This document shows positions 49,001 through 59,996 of a DNA stretch of 64,000 nucleotides, piece after piece. The first letter of the stretch is position 1, and every line of letters begins with the position of its first letter. Both the position numbers and the translations under genes were made by a program. The stretch comes from Plantago major. Lineage: Eukaryota > Streptophyta > Magnoliopsida > Lamiales > Plantaginaceae. The notes below the pieces were generated by a model. That model was not told the DNA's origin. It made no database searches and saw only the letters and a list, made by a program, of their open reading frames with translations. The stretch lies in the NCBI GenBank assembly GCA_026545765.1, contig CM048840.1, positions 48,720,580-48,784,579 of the forward strand, given 5' to 3'.

Positions 49001-49881
49001 TGACGAGACAATATTCTAACGTCTCATTTGGTCTTTTTTAGCGATCTTTGTGAGTCTTTGTCTTTAGTTTTGTAGTCTTTTTAGTTTGTTTTTACGCTTT
49101 GGTGTTTTGTTTGTGTTTTGTAGAAATCTGTGTCTTTTGAGCCGTATATAGACAAGTCGGTTAGCAAGGCTCGCCGCGGCGAGGTATTCAGTCCGCTGTG
49201 ACGAGATTTTACGAGCTTGGCATTGAAAGTTCCAGCATGGCTCGCCGCGGTGAGATTTAGCGAGTGATGCTCCTGTTTGAAGATTGAAGCTCGTCGCGGC
49301 GAAGGAATTGTTCCGCCGCGGAGAGATTATGCGAGCTGGATATACATTGCGATTAAGAAGGCTCGCCGCGGCGAGCTATTTCTTCCGCCACGGCGAGTGA
49401 TGTAGATTTAATTTTATTTTCCTTATTAGATTAGAATTTTGATTCCTTTTCTTTCATACTTCTTTTAACCTAGTTTTGAGGAAAAAAACTCCAAGAGCCA
49501 TACGTTGACATTGAGACATCTTTGGAGCTTGGTTATTCATTGATTTTATTCATCAAGATTATTGATATTGATTTCTCCATTGCTTTGTTCTTTACAATTC
49601 GTTCTTTATTCTCATTGATTGAATTGTATGTTATTGCATGCGAGTTTTTCATCTATGTTTCACATGATTATTACCATGAATCTTTGCATGCAATTATCAA
49701 TTATGAGTAGCTAAACACCTTTGAATACAATAGTATGTGAAGATTATGCATATTCATTCTAGGGTTTATCAAAGCACTCATATAGGTTAGCCTCGTATAA
49801 AATCTTCGTAAAAACCTTCAATTCGATAAGTCCGTATTAAATTCTCTAAATTTTTCATGGTTAAGGATCGTGAATTGACGA
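49001..49881 (+). repeat. 3' LTR of element E
   Basis: From TGACGAGACAATATTC to GAATTGACGA, about 881 bases. Nearly identical to the 5' LTR outside the GC-rich block (49167-49397). Confidence 0.85.
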
Positions 49882-51000
49882 AGGTGGAGAAGTCATCCTT
49901 GAAGAATCCAATTATAGCTTTCATATTGTAGATTAAAATAGTAGTAATTCACAACAAGTCAATACGAGCAAATTATACTACAACCAATCCAATTCCTGGC
50001 TATAATTGCATTGTTAATTATAATATGTTCCAAATTTCATGAATTACATGCATTTTACGTTAAATTTTTTTTTTATGAATTTTAAAATTTCATTACAATT
50101 ACGAATTATAAATTAATATAGTGGTAATTCTTTCTAAGTTAATACGAGCCAATTATACTACAACCACCAAAATCACTAAATCTAAATGGTCTCAAAAAAC
50201 TCAACCAAATCTCACTAATCCTACCACAATTACGAAAACATCAAATTAAATACCATACATACTTACAAACATCCTAACATGATACTAACAATTCAAAAAC
50301 ATACAATTGCTCAAAATTGACCTAAATCTATCAATTAAACAACTTCAAGCTTAACCCACTACTTAATATAAGCTAAACTAGCTAGTGCAAACTTCTAAAA
50401 ACATACAATTGCTCGAAATTAGCAAAAATCCCAAATTTAACAAAGTAAGGGTTTTAGACTAATACCTTCAATTACGGGAAAAATAGGCGAAGAAAGATGA
50501 AATTAAATGGCCACCCGAGTTCCTTGTTCCACGAGCTTCGAAAAGAGTCCAAGATTGGCCGAATTGGTGGTGTTTTGATCGGAGTTCAAGGTTGGGGAAA
50601 ATTCGCGAGTTTGGGGAAGAAAGGAGAAGCAGAACATAAATGATGAAGAAGAGGGCTACTACCCGTTTTTAATTACAATTAACGACAGATAGAATTATCC
50701 GTCGCTATTTAGCGACAGAGAATTCTATCCGTCGTTAGTTTTATTATTATTTTTAATTAAATATTTAACGACGGATAATCTATCCGTCGTTAAAATACAA
50801 TTTTTCATTTTAAAAAAAATAAAAAAGTCAACAAAAACTAACGACGGATAGAATTATCCGTCGCTATTTAGCGACGGATAGTTATCCGTCGACAGATATA
50901 ACGACGGATTAGCGACGGATAGGGCGAAACGCCCTATCCGTCGCTAAAATGAGCGATCCGTCTCGCCCCTTTCCGTCGCTAAATAACAGAATTCTTGTAA
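49882..51000 (-). mobile_element. CACTA element 2, 5' part
   Basis: After element E the CACTA sequence continues: an AT-rich intron-like stretch, then about 50650-50430, which on the minus strand resembles the 5' untranslated region of CACTA 1 (ttctccttt...ccccaaa, then a splice donor after gaag). Subterminal arrays of agcgacggata/tatccgtcgct follow (50680-50990). aattcttgta at about 50991-51000 looks like a damaged terminus, so the element may end here, with a second CACTA terminus beyond. Confidence 0.6.
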
Positions 51001-51274
51001 AAAAACATGCTTTTAGCGACGGATTTATCCGTCTCTAAAAGCCTCCCGATTCGTCGCTAAATCCATAGCGACAGATAGGACGCCAGTCTCTAAAACGGGC
51101 ATCACAAAGCTTTTAGAGACGGATAAACAACCCGTCTCTAATTCGCGATGGTTAATTCCGTTGACTAAGCCGTGCACTTAGAGACGGATTAGTTATCTGT
51201 CTCTAATTCGGCCGGGGGAATTTAGCGAGGGATAACTATCCGTCGCTAAAAATTAATTTTTTTAAAAAAATCTG

Positions 51275-51450
51275 CAGGATATACTAATAAACCGAAAATT
51301 TTATACGAATATTCAATATGGATAAACCGACAATTTTGTTCAATACGAATAAACCGATAATTTTATACGAATATTCAATACGGATAAACCAACAATTATA
51401 TACAAATATACAATACGGATAAACCGACAATACAATAAATTGAAAATTTC
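51275..51450. repeat. Minisatellite of about 35-base units
   Basis: About four diverged copies of a unit built of ataaaccgacaattttatac and gaatattcaatacgg lie inside the CACTA terminal block. Confidence 0.75.
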
Positions 51451-51594
51451 ATACAATATTCAATATTCATTATTCAATAATACAATATACAACATTTAAT
51501 AATTAATACAAAGAAGAAATGATAAAATTAATAAGAAAAAATAAAAAAAACTAGATCTTGATCTTGTTGCATCTTGGACGTCGGATTTGGTCGG

Positions 51595-52090
51595 AGGAAG
51601 GAGTGGACGGTGGTGGTGGTGGTGGACGGCGGGTGGTCGAGGCAGTGGTCGTGGTTGACTGGTAGTGGTGGTGGAGGATGGGTGGTGGTGGAGGACGGGT
51701 AGTGGTGGTGGAGGCCGTGGTGGTGGAGGTGGAAGGCGGGCGGTGGTGGAGGAGAGGGAGGCAGTGGTGGTGGAAGGCGGGTGGTGGTGGAGGACGGGTA
51801 GTGGTGGTGGTGGTGGTGGTGGAAGGCGGGTGGTGGAGGCAGTGGTGGTGGTGGAGGAGAGGTGTGCGGGTGGTGGTGGGAGGACGGGTAGTGGTGTTGG
51901 AGGTGGAAGGCGAGCGGTGGTGGAGGAGATGGAGGCAGTGGTGGTGGAGGTGGAAGGCGGGTGGTGGTGGAGGAGAGGAAGGCGGGTAGTGGTGGCGGAA
52001 GGAGAGGTGGTGGAGGATGGGAGATGGTGGTGGTGGAGGAGAGGGAGGAAGAAGATGGTGGAAGAATGGAGGCAGATCTGGATCTGGTGG
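51595..52090. repeat. GGT-rich minisatellite
   Basis: About 500 bases of gtggtggtggagg-type sequence with a recurring unit (ggaaggcgggtggtggtgg and ggacgggtagtggtgg). The frames on either strand are Gly/Trp/Arg or Pro/His-rich and low in complexity; these are not considered genes. Confidence 0.9.
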
Positions 52091-52380
52091 AAGGGTGGGT
52101 ATATTCAGGTATTAGCGACGGATAGATTTATCCGTCGCTAATTAGTGACGGATAGATCTATTCGTCGCTAAATTTTCTTTCTGTTTTTTAAAAAAAAATT
52201 TGGTCAACTTAATTAGAGACGGATAAATTTATCCGTCGCTAATTAACGACGGATAAATTTATCTATCTCTAATTAGCGACGGATAGTTAATCCGTCCCTA
52301 TTTAGAGATGGATTAGAGGCGGATTGAGCAATTTGTGACGGATGCTAAATTCTGTCTCTAAAATCGAAAATTCTTGTAGT

Positions 52381-52394
52381 GGACGGAGGGAGTA
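52381..52394. repeat. Stowaway-like MITE terminus
   Basis: ggacggagggag followed by TA is the outward end of a Stowaway (Tc1/mariner) MITE, whose consensus terminus is CTCCCTCCGT on the other strand. It abuts the CACTA terminus at 52381, sharing a G. The other MITE end was not found. Confidence 0.5.
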
Positions 52395-52466
52395 TATATT
52401 ATTTCATCAGTCTCGTCTTAAGTTTTACATGTAATTTTTGTCGACTTTAGCATGAGATTATGAATG
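52395..52466. other. Short spacer before Copia C
   Basis: AT-rich; no gene. The last five bases (GAATG) would be the left target duplication of Copia C. Confidence 0.5.
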
Positions 52467-53127
52467 TGTTAGGAATATCTGTTTAGATTTTGATCAGCAA
52501 CCTAATGACTTATCGTAGCTCAGAAAGGTGGTTAGTACTCTTGGTTCACTTGAACACTGTAAAAGAGGAAACTCACTAAGTATGATAGTCTAGCAAATCT
52601 TGTATAGGATGTTAGGTCTCGAAATGTAATTTTTATTTTCTAAAGAAGACCAAGAAGAAGACTTCCAGCAGGAAACTCACTAAGTATGTATTAGGATTAT
52701 AGGTCTCTGAGTGTAATTTTTATTTCAAGAAGACCATGAAGATCAATCCTAGCAATGGAGCTTTCTGAAGATTACAAGACCGGAGATTGCACAAGATTTA
52801 TGAAGACACCAAGGTTTAGTCTCACTCGGAAAGACTATGTCCTTAATCCTTTCTTAAGTACATTTAGTTACTTTTGAAACATGATTTTGGAACATATGAC
52901 ATCATGAGTATGGAGCATGCAAGCCATCAGAAAGGCTAATGTATCCGTTGAAGACTACAGGACAAGAAATAGTACATATGCATTAATTGCATCGGCAGAA
53001 AAGCCGCTAAAGCACAGTCCTCTCTGAGATATGAGACAAGGACTTCTGAGTACTCATTTCAAGATAAGTATAGACTGAATTTGAATTGTGTCTAACGGAT
53101 AACATCCCAACGACTCTCTAATTCATC

Positions 53128-53136
53128 TATAAATAT
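53128..53136 (+). promoter_or_regulatory. TATA box of the C LTR
   Basis: TATAAATAT followed by cacacactta, the same context as in B. Confidence 0.7.
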
Positions 53137-53528
53137 CACACACTTATATGCTGAGAAATACGATAAAAAGAACGATCTAACTTGCAAACTTACAATCTAG
53201 CAAAGTATTCTCTCAAGCACTCTACCACCCTTTCTGAAAGCTTTCCGTTGCTTGAAGAATCACTAGTAGTTCTAAGTTGTCCTGAACCTTAACAAGAGAT
53301 TGTTATTCGTGAAAGAGTTGAATTGTCAGATAACCTTTCTGAAGCTCATTCTCCAGAATGGACATCAATTACTTGGGTCAGTAAAGAGCAGATTGCCATA
53401 CACTGAACAAGTGTATTAAGTAGTCTTGTTCTATTAGGCTCTCTGAAAACATAACTGAAAAGTTATACGAGAAGCCTCTCTGACAAACCTTATAACCAAC
53501 ACCATCAAGGCGTGGAGTAGAGGAAGTA

Positions 53529-53600
53529 CTTGATTTGGGAAATCAGGGAATAACTCCAAGGTTTTCTGAGTAGAGGAAGTACTTAGCTCTAGGAGCTGGG
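53529..53600 (+). other. LTR hairpin pair (C)
   Basis: CTTGATTT-GGG-AAATCAGG (53529-53547) and CTTAGCTC-TAG-GAGCTGGG (53582-53600), as in element A. Confidence 0.6.
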
Positions 53601-53981
53601 GAATAACTCAGGGGGAACATTTGGTTGGGAACAATTTGTTTAAGAATCTTAGAATAGGATTTTTGTAAGGTGAACTCAATTATCTGTTCTAGTGAATTCT
53701 AAGTCTCAGAAAGACCGAAGTGGATTAGTTGGAGGATTACGCCACCTCCAGATACCACTATACTTGTTGTGTTATTTACCTTTCTGTATTTATCTTTAAG
53801 CAAAGCACACACACTTACTTATTGTTTCTACACTTACCTATCTTAAAGTCTTCCGCACTCTGAATTTAAGTATCAGAAACCCCTAGGTTTCTGAGAAACT
53901 GTGTTTATCGACAAAAGTTTAAAAGACTATTCACCCCCCCCCCCCCCAGTCTTTTACTTTGCCGTTATCTAGACCAACAAG

Positions 53982-53993
53982 TGGTATCAGAGC
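53982..53993 (+). other. Primer binding site, Copia C
   Basis: TGGTATCAGAGC two bases after the LTR; initiator Met tRNA type. Confidence 0.95.
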
Positions 53994-54096
53994 GGGAGGT
54001 TCCCAAGCCTTCTGCACTGAACCTAGATCCCCAGATAGGTGAAGAAACTTTGTCCCTTTCTGAGGATTATATAATTTGTGTGTTAAGTGTGTAGGT

Positions 54097-56599
54097 ATGT
54101 CTCTGAGCGATGCACCCGTTCTAAAGCCAGAAAACTACGAGAAATGGAAGAACAACATGATGCTCCATATGGAGGCCATTAGTGATGAGATGATCTATGT
54201 CATCAATGAAGGGCCTATCAAAATCAGACAACTCAAACAAGTCACTGAGGTTTCTGATGGAAGAAAAGCCTCAGACAAGGAAGATGGAAGCGAGGACATG
54301 GTTGCTAGTGATAGTGGTCATGTTGCTCGTGGAAGCATTATGTATGAAGACAAGCCAAGAGAGCTTTGGACATCTGAAGATGCCAAGAGACACAGATTGG
54401 ATGGTCAAGCTCGTAATATAATCATCAGATCGACACCTGAGCACATACGGTAAAGCGTGGGGTGCTAAAAAGCGAAAGTTGTGCAGCAATTGATTGAAGA
54501 ATTACGTGCGGGCCGAAAACCAAAGAAAACAAGTTCGAAGTTCTTAAATTGAAGTTCCAAAACTTCAAGCAAGGTCCCACTAAAACTCTGGAAGAACTTG
54601 ATTTCAGGTTTACTACTCTTATGAGTGATATGGCTGCACTTGGTGAAAGCAACAGATACTCCCAGACAGAAAAGATTAAGACTATTGTCAGAAGTCTCAA
54701 TCACAACTAGGAGCACACTAAATTCTTTTATTTCAACAAAGGAATGCCAAATATTACTCCAGTAGAGCTCTTCTCTCATCTTGCTACTGTAGATTATGAG
54801 ACAACTCAGAGAGAACAAACAGCTGAGAAGTTGCAAAGTGTTGCTCTAGTCTCTCAAGGTACTTCTGAAAAGAAAGATACCAAAGACGCATCTGAAGAAA
54901 ATGCTCTTTCTGTAAGACACATGAATAAATTTGTGAGTCAAGAGATTGAGAGAAGAAAAGCTAAAGAAAAGCTGAAAAAGCATCTTGGCCCAAACTATCA
55001 TCAGTACAAGAACATTCAACTAAACAACTCTCGAAGACCCCATTCAGAAAGGTGTTAGTACTGAATCAGCAGAGATAGGAAATGATATCTGCTTCTATTG
55101 TCAAAAGCCTGGTCACTTCAAGAGAGATTGCCCTGCTTTAAACAAGCTCAAGACAGGTGATAAGAAGGACAGAAGAAATTACAAAAGAAATCAAAGGGCC
55201 TTACTGACTGAAGAAAGGAAGAAGATTCAAATCCAACTTGATGCTCTAGATATTGAGACAGATTCTGAAGATGGAGATTCAGATAACTCAAACCTACCAT
55301 CACCAGAATTGTGTGGAATCACCCACAACGTAATCTACTTCGGCCTTAAGAAGAATGAAATGTGTGGAGTTGCTGAGATTGCTGGTCCAGGCATCTCCAA
55401 CATTGAAATGTGTCTTATGGCTGATGAGATAACTAACATTTCACAATTTCTGTACTATGAGAGTGATGATGGAATTGAGGATCTGGAGTTAATCAGGAGT
55501 GAATTGGATCGTTATGAGAAAGAATTTCTGGAAGCACAATCCAAAACCAAAATTCTAGAGGAAAGCAAAGAAACTCTTGAAAAAGAGGTTTCTGAGCTAA
55601 CCAGGGTATCTGAGAACAATAGCGCTGAAATAGCCCTTCTGAAAAGTCAGATATCTGAAAATGAAAATTTTCACAAACTAGCCTTGGATGAACTTAATAA
55701 GAAAATGATGAAGCTGCTTTCTGAGAATGAGGAACTCCGAAAGAAAGAGCTATCCTCCAATCTTATGCAAAGGCTAGTGACACTCTCACTGAGGTTCAAT
55801 CATATCTGAGAGATCCCTCTGAGAAAGGTGGACTTGGACTTGATGAACAATCAAGCAATTCGTCTCCTCTGAAGAAGGGTGATGATAGGTTGACCTTTGT
55901 AAAAAGTCAACAGAATGGTTCTTCAACCACCTAGCATTGGTCAGAAAGCTAGGGTAGTTGACAAAGGAAAAGGAGTAGCAACTCAGCCTTTGAAAGAACA
56001 ACAAGTTCACAAGAAATATGTGGATAAGGTTTACAAAAGAAACCTGACCCTCGAACATGCAACCATCCACGATGCTATATTACTAAGAAGGAAGAATTCT
56101 TTGGAATAGGCAAATTCTCAACTATACCATTTTATGAAAATAAAGATTGTGCAGAAACTAGTAAGGCTTCTGAAGACCGCATTCAGAAAGCCAAAGGTGT
56201 TCGAAATGGCATTGGCTATCGTGCTATTAGAAAAGTCCTTTTACAACAATATAAGGAAGGACAAGAACAATGGCGCAAGGCTGATATTGCACGTAGCAAT
56301 AAACAGAAGTGGAAGAAATCTCAAACCACTGAAAAACTAAATGCCAAAGCTAGAAGGAACACGGCGGAAAGGCTAAGTTTCTTTGAAAAGCAACCCCAGA
56401 AACCCAGGATCCAGAAAGCACCAAAGGGAACACCTAGAAACACCCCAAGAAGGAAGATTGAGATCAAAATTACTAATTTCATTACATCTTCTTCTGATCA
56501 AGTTAGACAAAAACAAACTCCCAAGAAATTCACTAAAATGTGGATTCCTACTGGAAGAATGTTTAGTCTAAATGGTTCTATCTCTGAAGCAAGAACCTA
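54097..56599 (+). pseudogene. gag: Copia C gag region
   Basis: It starts MSLSDAPVLKPENYEKWK. A CCHC knuckle (CFYCQKPGHFKRDC) lies at 55090-55131, followed by an acidic and coiled-coil segment (about 55430-55770) and a basic tail. The ATG at 54097 was chosen because it matches the start in element B. Broken in several places. Confidence 0.85.
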
Positions 56600-56615
56600 A
56601 CTCCTGTTTCCTGTT

Positions 56616-57956
56616 TTGTGCAGAACGCCTCTTACTAAGGCTCAATGGCTATTTGATAGTGGATGCGGAAAGCACATGACAGGAGACAAAGCAAATCTGG
56701 TCAACTACAAAGCTTGCAACACTGGACCAGACATCAGATTTGCTGGAGGAGAATTAAATCCCTCTCTGGGATTTGGCAACGTCAAATTAGGATCTTTAAC
56801 AATTACTGACGTATTACATGTTAAGGGTTTGAAATACAATCTATTTAGCATGAGCCAGTTTGCAGACAAGGGACTCACTGTGAAATTCAAAGCAAAGTTT
56901 TGCAAACTTATTGACAATGAGTCAAAGCAGACAGTCTTGGTTGCTCGGCGGAAAGGTAGTCTTTATGTTGCCGATTGGGCATCTGCCACAACTGAAGAAT
57001 GTCTCATGGTGAGTCAATCTGGTCACCTGAAGAAACCTTGGTTATGGCAGAAAAGAATGAGTCACTTGAACTTCAAAACTCTGAACAAACTTGATAAGAA
57101 AGAGTTAGTGGTTGGCCTTCCCAAAACATCTTTCAGAAAGGATGGTATATGTTCTGCCTGTCAGATGGGGAAACAATCTAAGATCTCCTTCAAGTCCAAA
57201 ATCAGACACTCTAGTGTCAGACCACTGCAACTATTACACATGGATCTTTTTGAATCATCTGTAACTAGTTATGCAGGAAAGAAGTATGGTCTGGTTGTTG
57301 TAGATGACTTCTCAAGATTCACTTGGGTTGTCTTTCTGAAGCACATATCTGATGCTAGGGTGGAGATACCAAACTTGCTAAATAAGCTTGAAGTCATGAA
57401 AAATGACAAGGTATCTGCAATCAGAACAGACCATGGTACTGAATTTGTCAACCAGTACATAAAGGAGTTTTGTACCAGCAAAGGTATACAACATCAACTT
57501 TCCTCTGTAAGAACACCACAACAAAATGGTGTTGCAGAAAGGAAAAATAGAACCATAAAGAAGCAAAGAAGGACAATGTTGGCTGACACTGAAATAAGTG
57601 AAGTTTATTGGGTTGAAGCTATAAACACAGCATGCTACACTCAGAACAGATGTTTGATAAACAAACACCATGACAAGACCCCTTATGAGCTCTTGGTTGG
57701 TAGACCCCCTAATATTAAACATCAGAAAGTGTTTGGTTGTAGATGTTTTGTTCTTAACAATGGAAAAGAGTATCTAAGAACATTTCAACCAAAGGCAGAT
57801 GAAGGATTGTTTCTTGGTTATTCTATGAATAGCAGAGCTTACAGAGTTTACAACAAAAGAACAAAGAAGATTGAAGAATCAGTTCATGTTGAATTCTATG
57901 AAGAAAGCAAGAAATCACCCCTTGCTGATGACTCTCAGAAAGGTTCAAGGAACTAA
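56616..57956 (+). pseudogene. pol: Copia C protease and integrase
   Basis: A 446-residue frame carries the protease motif LFDSGCGKHMTG, the GAG-pre-integrase zinc region (MSHLNFKTLNKL, CSACQMGKQ) and the integrase core with the DDE residues in HMDLFESS, IRTDHGTEF and QQNGVAERKNR. The order is that of all Copia pol genes. Part of a broken element. Confidence 0.9.
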
Positions 57957-59069
57957 TGTTAAAGGATTCTGAAGAACCCTCAGAAAGGAAAAACATCATT
58001 ATGGAAAGAGAGGATGACTCTGACGAAGAAAAGCATGAAATACCTAGTAACAACCAGATGATTCTCAGACATGATGAAGAATTTCCTATGAGATTTCCAG
58101 AAATGGAAACTGAAGATGTTTATCAGAGAGCTAATTCTGGAAATGACCTCTCTGACAGGCATGTCCCAGAAAGCCCTCACACTGAGCAAGTGTCAGACAT
58201 TCAACGCCCTTCTATGGTACAAAATTTCATAGATACTTAAGAAGTATCAAGTCATAATCATAGTGATTCACATTCAGATCACATAGATGTTGACCCTACT
58301 AGCCCCAAACCCATGATGAGATGGATCAAGGATCATCCTGCAAAGGATGTGATTGGACCAATCAATCAAGGTGTTAGGACTAGGAGAGCAATAGCCGAAA
58401 ATGCTAATTCTCTCTTTGGATGTTTCATCTCAAACATTGAACCTAAAACTATTGAAGAAGCATTAAGAGACCAAGACTGGATCTCTTCAAACAAATCCGA
58501 TGCAATCACACTACAACATTGTTATGAAAATATTAAGGTATGTGAAAGGTACAGTAGATGTAGGTTTGTGGTACCCTAAAGAAAGTGGATTGAGTTTGGC
58601 TGGTTATTCAGATGCTGATTATGCTGGATCAATGCTTGATAGGAAGAGTACCTCAGGAACTTGTCAATTTCTGGGAGCTAGACTTATCTCATGGTTTAGC
58701 AAGAAACAAAACTCAATTGCAACTTCTACCAAAGAGGCTGAATATATTGTTGCTGGTTGTTGTGCAACACAAATTCTGTGGATTCAACAACAACTCAGAG
58801 ATTATGGACTCAATGAAGAGAAAACTCCCATTTTCTGTGATAACACAAGTGCTATTGCAATCACACAGAACCCCAAGTTCCATGCCAGAACAAAGCACAT
58901 TGATGTTAGACACCACTTCATCAGAGACCATGTTGAAAAAGGCAATATAGAGATACTCAAGATTGGCACAGAAGACCAACTTGCAGATATCTTCACCAAG
59001 CCCCTACAGGAAAGCCGGTTCTTCACCTTAAGACATAATCTTGGGTTAATGGAGTTGCCTAAGGACTGA
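57957..59069 (+). pseudogene. pol: Copia C integrase tail and RT-RNase H remnant
   Basis: It contains the acidic linker after integrase, the DHPAKDVIGPINQGVRTRRA block that precedes RT, and RNase H blocks ([50 protein letters not shown]). It is clearly shorter than the matching region of B, so this copy could not have made an active polymerase. Confidence 0.85.
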
Positions 59070-59996
59070 AAAATGTCCTGAATCTCTAAAGTCTGAGTAA
59101 GCAAGGTAGAAAAGAAGTAGGCCTCTGAGAACATGCTCTCAGAAAGCCAAGTTGTTAAGAAGTGATGCAAAGGTTTCTGAGTAGCAACACTCAGAAAGGC
59201 AAAATATTTCTGGATCGGGTATCCAGAAAGGCAAAGGTTGGTACACACTCAATGAGTAAATAAGACTAGAACTTACTTACGAAGAGTGGGTCAAATACAT
59301 TCAAACAACTGAAGTTTCTGATTCTTGAATTCAGGAAACTATTTAGTCATAAAGAGAAAAGACACATAAAGCCCGAAAAAATATAAGTTCTGGGAGTCAA
59401 ACATGTCTAATGTCTTGTATTTTTGCCATTTTTATGATAAATAATATAAAGATAAGGACTTGACACTCAGAATGATAAGCTCAAACGATTAAGTGTTCCT
59501 ACTCTTTACTAAGTGACACAATGAATGTAGCATATTAAAAATCCATCAAGTCGGCACAATACCATTTGTTGATTGATATCATTACAAGATATTCAATATA
59601 AACCCTTGATGTATAAATGTTTGATCTCAACGGCTGAGATTAAAACAAAGCAAGTAATGTCTGTTGAGAAATGCATACATGGCCCACTAAGCATTTAATG
59701 AAGTACAAAGGTCGCATTTACCTATGCGAATACAAAGACACGCATTCATATTCAGCTATATGTATGTTGTATCTATGTACGTTTTGTCTGCTATATATAT
59801 AGGAATTGGGCAAAAGACAAACACTTTTACCAAATCCAAAATTTCATACTTGCATCAAAATAGCAAAATCTCTCAAGATTTCTGCAAAACTTCTTCTGCA
59901 ACTCAACTTCTTGTGCTTAGTCTTCTGAAAAGATAGACTAATCTCGATTATTCTTGCAAAACTCATCTGTAAACACTCAAAGACTCTATATAAGAG
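59070..59996 (+). other. Post-pol spacer of Copia C with TATA-like block
   Basis: Noncoding. tatatatata at 59792-59801 is followed by ggaattgggcaaaag, about 196 bases before the ORF3 ATG. It matches the A and B blocks. Confidence 0.7.

Larger units (their letters stand above)
45040..49881 (+). mobile_element. Ty3/Gypsy-type element E with gag and protease only
   Basis: Two LTRs of about 880 bases flank a gag and an aspartic protease, then about 1.4 kb of noncoding DNA. No reverse transcriptase or integrase was recognised, as in non-autonomous TR-GAG-like elements that depend on a partner. The gag and protease resemble the Athila/Tat side of Ty3/Gypsy. The LTRs are very similar apart from their GC-rich block, suggesting a fairly recent insertion. 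A clear target duplication was not found. The gene part is broken in a few places. Confidence 0.8.
51000..52381 (-). mobile_element. CACTA terminal block (possible third element)
   Basis: More agcgacggata units at 51014-51250 and 52114-52340 surround noncoding repeats. The block ends TTCTTGTAGTG at 52381, a CACTA terminus. It is either the outer 5' end of CACTA 2 or a separate small non-autonomous element joined to it; the left border could not be resolved. Confidence 0.55.
52467..53979 (+). repeat. 5' LTR of Copia C (mosaic)
   Basis: From TGTTAGGAATATC to AGACCAACA, about 1513 bases. The first roughly 210 bases follow the B-type LTR (tctgtttagattttgatcagc, ccaagaagaag). From about 52671 the sequence follows the A type (tattaggattataggtctc, ccatgaagatcaatcctag). 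The junction repeats the phrase ggaaactcactaagtatg (52567 and 52671), so part of U3 is present twice. Confidence 0.85.

Noticed and set aside
48096-49003. Small frames in the tail of element E as captured genes
   Set aside because: They are short, have no recognisable domain and lie in sequence without codon structure.
51665-52141. 158-residue Gly/Trp-rich frame
   Set aside because: Produced by the GGT minisatellite; no start context, no domain, and comparable frames exist in other phases.
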